64,000 bases of DNA from Sulfurovum riftiae (GTDB lineage Bacteria; Campylobacterota; Campylobacteria; Campylobacterales; Sulfurovaceae): NCBI RefSeq assembly GCF_001595645.1, contig NZ_LNKT01000045.1, positions 133,145 through 197,144 on the forward strand, in the 5' to 3' direction. The position numbers and the translations under genes were made by a program. Under the pieces are notes generated by a model. The model saw nothing but the letters and a program-made list of their open reading frames with translations. It was not told the DNA's origin and searched no databases. Numbering within the stretch: the stretch's first letter is position 1; every line of letters starts with the position of its first letter. Positions 33,899 to 43,688 of this stretch are shown piece after piece.

Positions 33899-34675
33899 AT
33901 GGAAATCACTTCACCACTAACCTTTGAAATTTCAGGAGAACCGTTTCTGCTGGAGAAGCGTATACGGCTGCTTCATGCCATTGAAGAGCACGGCTCCATC
34001 TCCAAGGCAGCCAAAGCAGTGCCCATGAGTTATAAAAGTGCCTGGGAAGCGGTCGATGCGATGAACTCCCTCTCTCCCGAACCCATTGTCATCAGGGAAA
34101 CCGGAGGAAAAGACGGAGGCGGCACGACCATTACCGAGTACGGGGTCATGCTGTTGCAGAACTATGCACTGCTGAGAGAGGAACACAGCCGTTTTCTCGA
34201 ACGTCTTTCAGAGCTGACGGACATTGAGAATGGTGCTTTTGGGACCATAGGACGACTGGGCCTTCAGATATCGGCACGAAACCAGATACAGGCTGCGGTG
34301 CTGCAGGTTGAACCCGGTGAGGTCAATGCACGGGTCTATCTGAAGTTGAAAGGCGGCCAGGAACTGCTTTCCATCATTACCGAAGAAGCGGTGGAGAATC
34401 TTCATATAGAGGCAGGACAGATCGTCACGGCCATCTGTAAATCCTCAAATGTGAATATTGTCAATAATGTAAAGGATACAATGAAAAATCGGCTTGAGGG
34501 GAAAGTTGTACAGATCGAAAAAGACAAACTGAATGCAAAGATCAGTGTAGATATAGGTGGTCATGACCGGATCATCTCAGTGATGCCTTTGGAGAAAGCA
34601 CAGAACTTGGTACTGACAGAAGGAAGCGCTGTCATTATCGGAATAGAAGCAAAAAATATCATGTTGGGGAGATAA
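33899..34675 (+). CDS. modE: Molybdate-responsive regulator ModE
   Basis: 258 residues, full-length form: N-terminal winged helix (about 20-110; RIRLLHAIEEHGSISKAAKAVPMSYKSAWEAVDAMN, GGGTTITEYG) and two Mop/TOBE molybdate-binding modules (about 125-190 with SARNQIQAAVLQVEPGEVNARVYL, and about 195-258 with NRLEGKVVQIEKD). Binds molybdate and represses uptake genes. First gene of modE-A-TOBE-B-C; GTG of modA follows after 3 bp. Confidence 0.95.
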   Translation: MEITSPLTFEISGEPFLLEKRIRLLHAIEEHGSISKAAKAVPMSYKSAWEAVDAMNSLSPEPIVIRETGGKDGGGTTITEYGVMLLQNYALLREEHSRFLERLSELTDIENGAFGTIGRLGLQISARNQIQAAVLQVEPGEVNARVYLKLKGGQELLSIITEEAVENLHIEAGQIVTAICKSSNVNIVNNVKDTMKNRLEGKVVQIEKDKLNAKISVDIGGHDRIISVMPLEKAQNLVLTEGSAVIIGIEAKNIMLGR

Positions 34676-34678
34676 AAA

Positions 34679-35425
34679 GTGAAGATCAGAGTTGTCTGGC
34701 TCTTGTTGATAGCCATAGCGTTAAATGCCGGAGAGATACGCATAGCCGTAGCAGCCAATGTCAGTTATGCCATCGAGCCGCTGATAAAGGCGTTCAACAA
34801 TGAATATCCGGATAGCAAAGTGAATGTGATACTCGGAAGCAGCGGTAAACTGACGGCACAGATAAGCCATGGTGCACCGTACGATCTTTTTTTGTCCGCA
34901 AATATGAAATATCCTGAAGCACTGTATGAAAATGGAGAAGCTGTGACAAAACCGGTGGTCTATGCCCAGGGTTCGCTGGCTTTCTTTTCGGTAAAAGAAC
35001 AGGACTTTTCCAAAGGAATGGCACTTTTAAAAGAGCTAAGTATCAAACGGATCGCTGTGGCCAATCCCAAAACGGCACCCTATGGTGTTGCTGCGGAAGA
35101 GGCACTGAAAAAGGCCAAGGTGTATAATGATGTAAAGGATAAACTGATCTACGGAGAGTCCATTTCCCAGACAGTTTCATATGCTGCGACCGCAACAGAT
35201 ATGGGGATCATTGCGAAATCTTCTCTTTTCAGCCCCCGGATGTCCAAATATGAGAAGGAAAAACACTGGAAAGATGTGGACCCGAAGCTCTATACACCGA
35301 TCGATCAGGGAATGGTCCTGTTGAAGCACGGCAGCAGGAACAGTGAAGCCAGGGCATTTTATGATTTCATACTTGGAGCAAAGGCAAAAAAGATCCTGTT
35401 GGATTTCGGGTATCTGATACCATGA
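34679..35425 (+). CDS. modA: Molybdate ABC transporter substrate-binding protein
   Basis: 248 residues; signal peptide 1-17 (VVWLLLIAIALNAG) for export to the periplasm, then IRIAVAANVSYAIEPLIKAF, ILGSSGKLTAQISHGAPYDLFLSAN and GIIAKSSLF, typical of ModA (Ser/Ser oxyanion contacts in the SSGKLT region). GTG start with only a weak ribosome site, implying coupling to modE. Its end overlaps the TOBE gene by 4 bp. It could also carry tungstate. Confidence 0.94.
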   Translation: MKIRVVWLLLIAIALNAGEIRIAVAANVSYAIEPLIKAFNNEYPDSKVNVILGSSGKLTAQISHGAPYDLFLSANMKYPEALYENGEAVTKPVVYAQGSLAFFSVKEQDFSKGMALLKELSIKRIAVANPKTAPYGVAAEEALKKAKVYNDVKDKLIYGESISQTVSYAATATDMGIIAKSSLFSPRMSKYEKEKHWKDVDPKLYTPIDQGMVLLKHGSRNSEARAFYDFILGAKAKKILLDFGYLIP

Positions 35426-35841
35426 GCCGGATAATTGCGACCATCAAGAAGATAGAGAGTATAGACAGCCTCAATGTCGTTACCTTTGTCGCCAACGGGA
35501 GCCGGCTTACAATGGTCAGCCTGGAACTTGGAGAAGATATCTCTCTAGGCCGAAGTGTCACACTTTCCTGCAAACCGACTTCTGTGGCACTGGCCAAACC
35601 AGAGATACTTCAGGACGATATGCAAATGTTGCTCAGCTATGCCAACCAGATCACGGTGACGATCACCTCTATAGACAAAGGCAGACTTCTGAGCAGTGTT
35701 TTACTCCGGTTTGGCGATGCGACTCTCGAAGCACTCATTATTACCGCTTCGCTTGAGAGAATGGGGTTTGAAGCGGGAGATACTGCTGTGGCACTCATTA
35801 AAGTGAGTGATCTTTCTATTTTGGAGGTGCTTGATGCTTGA
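35422..35841 (+). CDS. Mop/TOBE-domain molybdate-binding protein
   Basis: 139 residues made of two TOBE-like modules (about 1-68 and 72-139); [33 protein letters not shown] is the molybdate-pocket strand pattern. Such stand-alone proteins in epsilonproteobacterial mod operons are thought to store or sense molybdate. Starts with ATGAG overlapping the modA stop and overlaps modB by 8 bp. Confidence 0.82.
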   Translation: MSRIIATIKKIESIDSLNVVTFVANGSRLTMVSLELGEDISLGRSVTLSCKPTSVALAKPEILQDDMQMLLSYANQITVTITSIDKGRLLSSVLLRFGDATLEALIITASLERMGFEAGDTAVALIKVSDLSILEVLDA

Positions 35842-36526
35842 GATATTCGGCAAGATCGAATTTACACCCTTTCTGCTATCGTTCAAACTGGCAGCGATCA
35901 CGACGTTGATCCTCTTTCTGCTCAGTATTCCGCTTGCCTGGTACCTTTCACAGACACGTTCGAAATCAAAACCCTTTCTTGAAGCACTGACAGCCCTGCC
36001 TATTGTACTTCCTCCTTCGGTATTGGGTTTTTATCTGCTCTGGGCACTCTCGGCCAATTCACCGGTCGGTGCTTTTTTCGAAGAGACCTTCGGGATCAAA
36101 CTGGTCTTCTCTTTTACCGGACTGGTGGTGGCAAGCTGTTTCTATTCGCTTCCTTTTATGGTGCAGCCTCTGCAGAGCGGGTTCGAATCGCTGAACAGGC
36201 ACATGCTTGAAGCGAGTTATCTCAGCGGCAAGAGCAAGATCCGGACGATCTTCTCTGTGGCCATCCCCAATATGAAACCGGCACTCCTGACCGCACTTAT
36301 CGTTACGTTCGCACATACGGTCGGAGAGTTCGGTGTGGTCCTGATGGTCGGCGGGAGCATCGCAGGAGAGACAAAAGTTGCATCGGTCGCGATCTATGAG
36401 ATGGTAGAGACCATGGATTACGCTTCGGCACATATCTACAGTGCTATTCTGCTGCTTATCAGTTTTACCGTGCTTTTGAGTGTCTACCTTTTTAACCAGA
36501 AACAGAACAGAAAATTTGGGCTTTGA
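35834..36526 (+). CDS. modB: Molybdate ABC transporter permease
   Basis: 230 residues, five to six membrane helices, with [15 protein letters not shown] and the EAA loop [27 protein letters not shown] (about 125-150) that touches ModC, and [17 protein letters not shown] 35834 has GGAGG 7 bp upstream; the longer frame to 35807 overlaps the previous gene needlessly. Stop overlaps the modC start (TGATG). Confidence 0.95.
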   Translation: MLEIFGKIEFTPFLLSFKLAAITTLILFLLSIPLAWYLSQTRSKSKPFLEALTALPIVLPPSVLGFYLLWALSANSPVGAFFEETFGIKLVFSFTGLVVASCFYSLPFMVQPLQSGFESLNRHMLEASYLSGKSKIRTIFSVAIPNMKPALLTALIVTFAHTVGEFGVVLMVGGSIAGETKVASVAIYEMVETMDYASAHIYSAILLLISFTVLLSVYLFNQKQNRKFGL

Positions 36527-37377
36527 TGATGTTGAATTTACAAATAGAAAAAAGACTGCAGGGTGCCGGTGGTGAGATGAAACTCCATGTCGATCTGGCG
36601 ATTGAAGAGGGCTCGTTTGTAGCGGTAGCCGGAGAGAGCGGAAGCGGGAAGACCACCCTTCTGCGTATTTTGGCCGGGCTGGAAAAAGCAGAGGGTCGCA
36701 TCGTGATCTCAGGTGAGACCTGGATGGACAGTGGGTACAGTATGCCTGTGCAGCGCAGAAAGATAGGTTTCGTCTTTCAGGACTATGCCCTCTTTGAGAA
36801 TATGACGGTAGAAGAGAACCTTCTCTTTGTAGAAGAGGACAGGGTATTGTCCTCAAAGCTGCTGGAGATGACGGAACTGGTCTCACTCAAAGGACGTATG
36901 CCCGGTACGCTGAGCGGCGGACAGAAACAGCGTGTCGCCCTCTGCCGTGCCATGATGAAAAAACCCACACTGCTTTTGATGGATGAACCCCTCTCTGCAC
37001 TGGACCCCGTGATGCGCCAAAAGCTTCAGCAGGAGATAACAGCACTGCACAGAACCTTCGGTACGACCACACTCATGGTCAGTCATGACCCCAGTGAGAT
37101 CTACCGTCTGGCAGACAGGGTACTTGTTCTTGACAGAGGAGAGGTTGTAGCAGACGGAAGCCCAAAAGAAGTTCTTCTCAAGACACAAGGAAGCCAGAAA
37201 TTCTCCTTTGAAGGGGAACTTCTCGATATTACCAAAGTGGATGTGATCTATGTTGCTGTTATCTCCATAGGACAGCAGCTTGTTGAAGTGGTCGTAAGTT
37301 CGCAGGAGGCAAAACATTTGACCATCGGACAGAAGGTGATGGTAAGTACGAAGGCTTTTGCACCGATGATCGTGTAA
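36526..37377 (+). CDS. modC: Molybdate ABC transporter ATP-binding protein
   Basis: 283 residues. Walker A GESGSGKTTLL (about 33-43), Q-loop FQDYALFENM, signature LSGGQKQRVALCRAM (about 126-140), Walker B LLLMDEPLSALDP, H-loop SHDPSEI, then a C-terminal TOBE-like extension (about 225-283). Shorter than E. coli ModC (352) because only one small TOBE module is present. ATG 36526 overlaps the modB stop; TTG 36523 and ATG 36529 are alternatives. Confidence 0.95.
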   Translation: MMLNLQIEKRLQGAGGEMKLHVDLAIEEGSFVAVAGESGSGKTTLLRILAGLEKAEGRIVISGETWMDSGYSMPVQRRKIGFVFQDYALFENMTVEENLLFVEEDRVLSSKLLEMTELVSLKGRMPGTLSGGQKQRVALCRAMMKKPTLLLMDEPLSALDPVMRQKLQQEITALHRTFGTTTLMVSHDPSEIYRLADRVLVLDRGEVVADGSPKEVLLKTQGSQKFSFEGELLDITKVDVIYVAVISIGQQLVEVVVSSQEAKHLTIGQKVMVSTKAFAPMIV

Positions 37378-37420
37378 AATATTTTCAACAATCGCGTAGA
37401 TTCCGTCTTAAAACTTCCTA

Positions 37421-37438
37421 AAAAATCTTCCGATTTTT
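37421..37438. terminator. Small AT-rich hairpin between modC and the IS110 gene
   Basis: AAAAATC-TTCC-GATTTTT, a 7-bp stem with T/A runs in both directions, so it could end both convergent transcripts. It overlaps the transposase stop codon. Confidence 0.5.
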
Positions 37439-38378
37439 AAACAAGAGCCCGATAAGGCTCATTGTTTTTCACCAAAGCAAACGCAATACGTAGAAGCTTT
37501 CGCATAGCAGCGAGTAAAGCTACCATCTTGGGTTTGCCATGGGAGACAAGCCGTTCATAAAAGTGCTTCAACCGGTCATTGTGTTTGATGGCTACGATTG
37601 TAGCCATATAAAGCTTTTGTCTTAGATGCTTTCCTCCCTGTTTGGAGATACGACTCTTACCTTTAAACACCCCTGAATCCCGTAACACCGGATCCAATCC
37701 CATCAGAGCCACCATCTCATTGCTTTTGGCATGGGGATGACGCATGAACTCCAACAGCAGTGCTACGGCACTCTTTTTGCCAATACCGGGAATGGTTTGC
37801 AGGTTTTCCAGAGCAGTTTGGTTTCCTTCATCTTCCACCAGAAGGTTTTCGATCTCTTTTAGCAGTGTATCGGCTGATTGCTCTAAAGAGGCGATCTGCT
37901 TTTGCAGGGAGCGTATGAGTGTTTTGTCCTCTTTATGCGTGGCTTCAATGAGATTGCGTAACTGTGTAATGGTGTGCTGATACTTATCATACACATTCCT
38001 CCGCTGGGTAATTCGGATCATACGGGTATCCAGTGTAGGAATGGTGATAGTCGAGGGATCCACCTGGGTCTGGTACCGGTAGAGCACCTTAGCATCGATC
38101 TTGTCGGTTTTAGAGCGTTGTTTGATACTGCGGGCATAATCACGGGCCTCTTTAGAGCCAACTATCACAGCTCGAATATGCTGTTGTTTGCAGTAGCTTA
38201 TCAGCGAATGAGCATAGACTCCGGTGGGCTCGAAGATCAACACAAGATCCTTTTTATCCTTCGCCAGTTTACGGATGAAGGTGAAGCCTTCACGATTGTT
38301 ACCTACCTTATAGCTTTTATCTCCATCATAGAGATCCAAGGTTGCTTTACTAATGTCAATTCCGATATACTTTTCCAT
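37437..38378 (-). CDS. IS110-family transposase
   Basis: 313 residues. N-terminal RuvC-like DEDD domain: GIDISKATLDL (D8), FEPTGVYAHSLISY (E), DKIDAKVLYRY (both D), then a coiled coil (about 130-190) and the C-terminal transposase_20 part with LQTIPGIGKKSAVALL and the serine-bearing GKSRISKQGGKHLRQKLY. Appears intact. The coding gene, with its non-coding side at 38379-38540, makes one IS inserted behind modC. IS110 enzymes use an element-encoded bridge RNA to choose target and donor. Confidence 0.93.
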   Translation of the reverse strand: MEKYIGIDISKATLDLYDGDKSYKVGNNREGFTFIRKLAKDKKDLVLIFEPTGVYAHSLISYCKQQHIRAVIVGSKEARDYARSIKQRSKTDKIDAKVLYRYQTQVDPSTITIPTLDTRMIRITQRRNVYDKYQHTITQLRNLIEATHKEDKTLIRSLQKQIASLEQSADTLLKEIENLLVEDEGNQTALENLQTIPGIGKKSAVALLLEFMRHPHAKSNEMVALMGLDPVLRDSGVFKGKSRISKQGGKHLRQKLYMATIVAIKHNDRLKHFYERLVSHGKPKMVALLAAMRKLLRIAFALVKNNEPYRALV

Positions 38379-38540
38379 GTGAATATCTTGTACTGGATTT
38401 GAAAGAATTCACCAGTGGGGTTGCCTCTTCAACCTTTCCTTGTAATGCAAGCTAAACACTTTCCATGGGTGTCTGCTTTATATTCCGTTCAGGTTGTAAG
38501 AAGGGGCAATCTATCTACGCTACAAGCTATTGATTCTTTT
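38379..38540 (-). ncRNA. Candidate bridge RNA region of the IS110 element
   Basis: The region between transposase start and the presumed element end has no frame of note but local inverted pieces (for example GGTTGCCTCTTCAACC around 38420 and GGGGCAA). In the IS110 group the 5' non-coding end encodes the recombination-guiding bridge RNA. Loops for target and donor cannot be assigned by eye. Confidence 0.45.
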
Positions 38541-38648
38541 GGAAGTATGATCATACTTTTTGGAGAGCCAATGCTTTAGGGTGGGACGATCTACCCCTGA
38601 GAATCTTTCAGAGAAAATTGTAGAAAATCTCCTCTGAATGTATGATAC

Positions 38649-38797
38649 AAGGGTGGGCTTTAGCCCACCACATAAGGAAACAGGCAAACAATTACAATGT
38701 ATACAAAAGGTGTATGTGTAATCCGGTATGTTAGCCCTTACGGCGCAATATATTAATATGCAGATTGGTGTATATGGTGAGCTATTGCCCACCCTAC
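38649..38797. repeat. Pair of REP-like hairpins, GTGGGC stem class, widely spaced
   Basis: Unit 38649-38669 (plus, head degenerate CAAG, stem GGTGGGC/GCCCACC) and unit 38776-38797 (minus, GTAGGGTGGGCAATAGCTCACC). The second provides the TAG stop (38794-38796) of the dehydratase-like gene. The 106 bp between hold no gene. Confidence 0.8.
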
Positions 38798-40299
38798 ATG
38801 TTGAGGCTGTATAGAAGCTGTGCCGCAGTTCCCGCTTTTTCATTTTTGGGCTGATAGAGGTAGTTATGTACTTTCTCGGGAATGTGCTCTGGCGTCTCCA
38901 GTGCTTCGAATTCCTCTTTTGCAGACTGTTTGGCTTTGAAAAGTGCCATCTGTACACGGCTGTAGAAGTTGGCCGCCCCTTCACCGGAAGTCTCGATGCT
39001 CAGGAAGTTGGCAGAAGGGTAATGACTGGTTACAAGTGATTGTATGCCATCTGAAACTGCAGAGGATGGCATGCATCCAAAAGGTTTAACAGAAATGACC
39101 AGATGGGCAATGTTATGATGAATACTTTCTAAAAGGTGTGCCACTTCCATATGACCTTCTCCACCTTCGGCATCAAGAGGGAAATAGACTCTGCTTAATT
39201 TTGACAATGCTTCGATATCTGGGAGTGTGTAATCATGTAATCCAATTGTTTTTGCATAAAGGGTGAAATAACTTTTAATTGTAACTTCTAAAAGTTTTGT
39301 AATGATCCTTCGCTTTGTACTGCTAAAATCAAAATAATTGGTTTTAGCTTCATCTTCAATATCTAATTCTTTGTTGAAAAAGTATGTAGACTCCCAGATA
39401 CTTAACATGAGACGGTTGATGATGGGTTGGGGAATGGATTCAGCCCCTTCTGCTTCTAAAAATCTATGGAGATTATAGTTACCGTCTCCTTCTGTCATGG
39501 CAGCCCAAAATTCACCTACGATCATTACTTTTGGCTTGATCTGCAGGCGGTCAAGTTTCACTTTTGCCAATTCTTTTCTACATTTCCACAGAGCAAACAA
39601 TAGATTTTTATTGTTTTTTAAGGCATCACTAACAATGTCATAACATTTTTCAATGGCTTTGTCTGTGGCTCCTTTTTCTACTTCGTACGGGCGGATTTTA
39701 TGACTTAGAATATTGATAATATCACCGATTAACACAGCCTTGATAGGTGTTATATATAATGCAGGGGAGAGATTTAATTCCGATTCGGAACCATCTTCAT
39801 TCGTTATTTTATTGTGTTCGAAACTAAAAACTCTAAACCCTTCAAATCCGGCATCTGTCAATGCTTTTCTATATTCAGTAATATACATTCCGAATCGGCA
39901 TGGTCCGCAACCATTGGCCGTTACATAGGCATATTTTTGGACGATCTCTTCTGAACTCATGCCTGTCTCTTTTTGTATGTTTTGTAAATACTTTACCAGA
40001 TTACCAACAGTAAAATAGGTAGGATTACACTGCCCTCTGTTCCCATAAGCTTTGCCTGTACGGAATGATTCGAAGTCTGGATTGGGAAGTGCAACATATT
40101 TTTCTTTTTTTGCTTCAAGCGCAGCCATGACCAATCTGTCCTGAAGTATGGTCATACCACCAAATAGAATAACTGTATCTTTCTGGTCTTTCTTTGTGAA
40201 GTCTCTATTGATGGTGTCACGCCATTGAGTTTTTTGTGTACCCAGATAGTTCAGGTCTATATTGCTCTGAGGAGGTTTTATATTACTGCATGAACTCAT
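38794..40299 (-). CDS. 2-hydroxyacyl-CoA dehydratase-like Fe-S protein (COG3581 type)
   Basis: 501 residues. Cysteine motifs suited to a [4Fe-4S] cluster: RGQCNPTYF (about 77-85), NGCGPCRFGMY (about 117-127), and KPFGCMPSSAV (about 410-420), as in the D-component-like partners of large activases. No signal peptide. The substrate is unknown; the annotated relation to hydroxyglutaryl-CoA dehydratase does not prove that reaction. AGGAG precedes ATG, and the start overlaps the end of the activase gene by 17 bp, so the two form one operon and probably one complex. Confidence 0.8.
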   Translation of the reverse strand: MSSCSNIKPPQSNIDLNYLGTQKTQWRDTINRDFTKKDQKDTVILFGGMTILQDRLVMAALEAKKEKYVALPNPDFESFRTGKAYGNRGQCNPTYFTVGNLVKYLQNIQKETGMSSEEIVQKYAYVTANGCGPCRFGMYITEYRKALTDAGFEGFRVFSFEHNKITNEDGSESELNLSPALYITPIKAVLIGDIINILSHKIRPYEVEKGATDKAIEKCYDIVSDALKNNKNLLFALWKCRKELAKVKLDRLQIKPKVMIVGEFWAAMTEGDGNYNLHRFLEAEGAESIPQPIINRLMLSIWESTYFFNKELDIEDEAKTNYFDFSSTKRRIITKLLEVTIKSYFTLYAKTIGLHDYTLPDIEALSKLSRVYFPLDAEGGEGHMEVAHLLESIHHNIAHLVISVKPFGCMPSSAVSDGIQSLVTSHYPSANFLSIETSGEGAANFYSRVQMALFKAKQSAKEEFEALETPEHIPEKVHNYLYQPKNEKAGTAAQLLYSLNM

Positions 40300-43200
40300 A
40301 ATAAGCTCCTTTCTTTTCTCTCTGGGTAGTTAATTCTTTTTGATATTGCTCTAAAGTATAGGCAAATGTTTTTACCCGTATTTTTATAGAGCCACCAGGT
40401 TTATTTGCATCGATATCGTGTAGGGTTAAATGTGGTGTACGGCTGGCACCCAGGATTTTGTCAATAATGGCATAGGTAGGGGCATCATGGCCACATTTGA
40501 AACTGCTTAGATCCACTACTGCTATATTGGGGTGTCTGGCTGCAAATTTGGCAGCCCAGACTTTTTGTGCTGAATTGGTGGAATAGTTTTCAGGCCAGAC
40601 ATCACGAATATCGAATATGTTTTCAATATGTCGATCTTTCAGATCTTTGGCAAAATAGCTTTCAAGATAGTCTCTGTCTCTGGGGATGCTACGCATCGAT
40701 AACGTTTTGAATCCAAGCGTTTGAAATTCATCAAGCACTTCATGGTTTATACCTGGGTCAGAATGATAGGGCCGCCCCAGCAGTAAAATAACAACCTCAT
40801 TTGCTTTAACGGCATTTTCCAAAATTGCTTTGCCCTCTTGCATGATGGCTTTATCATTCTCTTTGAGGGCCTTCCAGCCCTCTTCAACGGCCCAGTCACT
40901 CTCATCTTTTGTTATTCTCAGTTTGTCTGACCAGGTATTGAAAAGTTCTTTTTTCAATAATTTCTGTTTGTTGAAAGAGAGTGAGTCATCGATATACTCC
41001 ACACCTCTGTTATGGAAGAGGTCCTGCTCTTTCACAAAAGCAGAGTAGACAACTCTTGGAGTACCTGCGACAATAGGACAGGATGTCTGTCCTAATGTGT
41101 TTTGCAGAAAACCTGGAAGGGATATGATAGAAGGAAACCAAATATAATCCAAAGATATTTTAGAGAATTTTTTCCCGAATATCAAAGAGTAAACATGGGC
41201 TTGTGCTACTTTTGCGGGAAAGCAAGAGTCGACAGAACCATATTTTGCACCTTCCAGGTACATATCTTCATTTGAAAATCCTGAAAAATGTATATGTGCA
41301 GGAGGAATATCAAGTGCCTCAAGAAAGGCCCTTAGAAACGGTGCGATACTATAGATGTTCAGTACTTTGGGAATAGCAATACGCACAGTTTGGCGATGTT
41401 TTTTGTCTTTCTCGTTGCTTCTTTGGAAAGGACGTGTAACTTTTTTACGTAGAGTTGGTCCCCATCCTCCAAATGTGACTTTGACTTTTTGGGTAGATAT
41501 CATCATTTCAGAAGTTGGTTTTGTATCGGGTATGTAACTTGAAGCAAAAAGTGCCTTAGACTCTTTTTTTACAAGATTCGGTGTGGTCTGTTGTAGAGTG
41601 CGTCTCTCTTTTTGCAGAAGTTTTAATGCATCATGTGATTCTACTGTTCCGCTTTCACATGCAAAACCTGCAATGTAACGGACAGTTCCTGAATGGGGTG
41701 TTTGTGAATCTATGAAGGTACGGGAACACTCCATAGGGCAAAAGTGACATCTTGTGCTTTCATCAGTCCGTGTTGTATAGGTGAGTTTAAGGGCTTCATT
41801 AATGCCGATAAAAGTACTATGGCCTCTTTGTTGAATGACATCTCTTGCCTCTATTGCTGCACCAAATGCTCCTGCCTCACCGGGGTAAGGGTGCACATCG
41901 ACTCTGGCATCAGGTACGAGCTCTTTAATGTAATCTATCTGTGCTTTGAGTGCTGCTAGATTATACTGTGTGCCTCCCTGTAATACAAAATGCTTACCGA
42001 AAGCTGCCAAATTTGGGGCCTGTACTACATATTGCCAGACATTTTTTGGAAGTACTTTGGCTATACCTGCAAAAAGCTCCTCTTTGCTATAGCCCTCTTT
42101 TTGGAAGTTGACCCGGTCTGTATCAAGGAAAACAGCACAACCGTAGTTGAACCTTGGTGCTTTTGTGGCAGAGAATGCCACATCGGCATACTCTTCTACT
42201 TTCACACCAAATTGCTTTGCCATACTTTGAAGCAGCGTGCCATTTCCGGCAGAACATTGGTTGGAGAGTCTGAAGTTTTTCATCATCCCATTCTCCATGA
42301 ATAACACTTTAATATCCTGCCCTCCGATGTCACAAATAATATCTATACTTTCTCCAAATACTGCTTGGGCACTTTTCATATGTGCGATCGTCTCTATAAT
42401 ATTTGTATCAGCTTTTAGAGCCCCTTCTAGGACATCTGCTGCATATCCTGTAGTGCCTAAGCCAATAATGTCATAAAAATTATTTTTATCGTATGATTTT
42501 ATTTTTTCAAGCAGCTCTATCGTATCCTGAATAGGGTTTCCCTTGGATAGTTGATAGACTTTTAGAAGTAATTGTCCGTCTTTATCGACCAGAACAGCCT
42601 TCGATGAGGTTGAACCTCCATCAATGCCAAGGTAGCACTCTGTTGGCTCAGAAAGTTCTATGGGCTCAAAAGGAGGGATTGAATACGATTTTTTAAAAGC
42701 TTCCAATTCTATAAGGTCTTTAACCAGAGGTGTATCGTTGTTTGAACTGTTTTGTATGCTACCGGAATCCACCAGGGTTTTAAGCTTAAGTATTCCGGTG
42801 AATGATTGATTGTGGTTCGCTTCTCCTTCTCCAAACACAACAGCACCAAAAGCTGCATAATATTGAGCATTGTCAGGTACGATGATGAGTTCATGAATGT
42901 TCGATTTGTCATAGGGAACTCCTCGTTCATCCCAAAGTTCGGTAATACGCATACGCCAACATTCCTGCAAAAAAGGTAAATATGTATTGGGTCCTCCAAG
43001 AAGAAGTACTTTGGGCATAAGTGTACTGCCTCGGGTCAATACAGTCAAGTTTTGCATAACGATTGCATCTGCCAAAGAGTTCATGATCTCATTGGAGGGC
43101 ACAGAAGTTTTGACAAGATTTACAATATCTGTTTCTGCAAATACACCGCATTTGGCGGCTACATGATGGAGTTTATCTGTTTGAAAAGTAAGTTTTTGTA

Positions 43201-43678
43201 TCTCCTCCTGGCTCATACCAACTTTCATGGTACACTTTTCTATGGTGGCTCCTGTACCTGATGCACATTTGTCATTCATAGAGGTTGAGATGGTTTTTTT
43301 ACCATCTTCTCCCTCTTTGAAGTGAATGATCTTTGCATCCTGCCCTCCAAGTTCTACAACAGCATTGACATCAGGATGATAATATTCCACAGCAAGTACT
43401 ACAGCATTGACCTCTTGAACAAAACGGGCATTGATGGTCGGGGCTATACGACTTGCCCCTGAACCTGTGATATATACCTTGTTTATATGGTTGTAGGCAT
43501 CTTTATGTGTTTGGGAGAGCTCTTCAAGCAATCGAAGCAGGGTTTCGGCCTGTCTGGTATCATGTGCTGTATACGCTTTGGCAATAATGTTGAAGTTAGT
43601 GTCACATAGTACATATTTTACTGTGGTGGAACCGATGTCGATACCTAATGCGTATGTTTTTTTTAATATTTGATTCAT
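40283..43678 (-). CDS. Fused double acyl-CoA dehydratase activase (BadF/HgdC type)
   Basis: 1131 residues. Two ASKHA ATPase modules: about 8-270 (GIDIGSTTVKYVL, ELGGQDAKI) and about 348-620 (GIDGGSTSSKAVLV, DIGGQDIKV). Each keeps both cluster Cys: C138 (NDKCASGTGA) and C177 (AKCGVFAE) in the first, NQCSAGNG and YGCAVF in the second. Then a CHFCPMEC motif (about 645-652) and a DUF2229/dehydratase-like C-terminal half. It would use ATP to fire low-potential electrons into the partner protein at 38794. Such fused proteins are typical of strict anaerobes. AT-richer than neighbours. Confidence 0.85.
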   Translation of the reverse strand: MNQILKKTYALGIDIGSTTVKYVLCDTNFNIIAKAYTAHDTRQAETLLRLLEELSQTHKDAYNHINKVYITGSGASRIAPTINARFVQEVNAVVLAVEYYHPDVNAVVELGGQDAKIIHFKEGEDGKKTISTSMNDKCASGTGATIEKCTMKVGMSQEEIQKLTFQTDKLHHVAAKCGVFAETDIVNLVKTSVPSNEIMNSLADAIVMQNLTVLTRGSTLMPKVLLLGGPNTYLPFLQECWRMRITELWDERGVPYDKSNIHELIIVPDNAQYYAAFGAVVFGEGEANHNQSFTGILKLKTLVDSGSIQNSSNNDTPLVKDLIELEAFKKSYSIPPFEPIELSEPTECYLGIDGGSTSSKAVLVDKDGQLLLKVYQLSKGNPIQDTIELLEKIKSYDKNNFYDIIGLGTTGYAADVLEGALKADTNIIETIAHMKSAQAVFGESIDIICDIGGQDIKVLFMENGMMKNFRLSNQCSAGNGTLLQSMAKQFGVKVEEYADVAFSATKAPRFNYGCAVFLDTDRVNFQKEGYSKEELFAGIAKVLPKNVWQYVVQAPNLAAFGKHFVLQGGTQYNLAALKAQIDYIKELVPDARVDVHPYPGEAGAFGAAIEARDVIQQRGHSTFIGINEALKLTYTTRTDESTRCHFCPMECSRTFIDSQTPHSGTVRYIAGFACESGTVESHDALKLLQKERRTLQQTTPNLVKKESKALFASSYIPDTKPTSEMMISTQKVKVTFGGWGPTLRKKVTRPFQRSNEKDKKHRQTVRIAIPKVLNIYSIAPFLRAFLEALDIPPAHIHFSGFSNEDMYLEGAKYGSVDSCFPAKVAQAHVYSLIFGKKFSKISLDYIWFPSIISLPGFLQNTLGQTSCPIVAGTPRVVYSAFVKEQDLFHNRGVEYIDDSLSFNKQKLLKKELFNTWSDKLRITKDESDWAVEEGWKALKENDKAIMQEGKAILENAVKANEVVILLLGRPYHSDPGINHEVLDEFQTLGFKTLSMRSIPRDRDYLESYFAKDLKDRHIENIFDIRDVWPENYSTNSAQKVWAAKFAARHPNIAVVDLSSFKCGHDAPTYAIIDKILGASRTPHLTLHDIDANKPGGSIKIRVKTFAYTLEQYQKELTTQREKKGAYYEFMQ

Positions 43679-43688
43679 GCTTCCTCGT

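Larger units (their letters stand above)
37421..38560 (-). mobile_element. IS110-family insertion sequence (approximate limits)
   Basis: Transposase gene plus about 160 bp of non-coding DNA upstream of it. IS110 elements have no terminal inverted repeats and make no clear target duplication, so the ends cannot be set from one copy; the span given runs from the small hairpin by modC to a perfect palindrome AAGTATGATCATACTT at 38543-38558. Confidence 0.6.

Noticed and set aside
36059..36886. 275-codon minus-strand frame over modB/modC
   Set aside because: modB and modC have all their motifs on the plus strand; the antisense frame is rich in Cys, His and Arg in random order.
38520..38984. 154-codon minus frame across the end of the dehydratase-like gene
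   Set aside because: It starts inside the real gene in another frame and runs through REP units; no ribosome site and no family.
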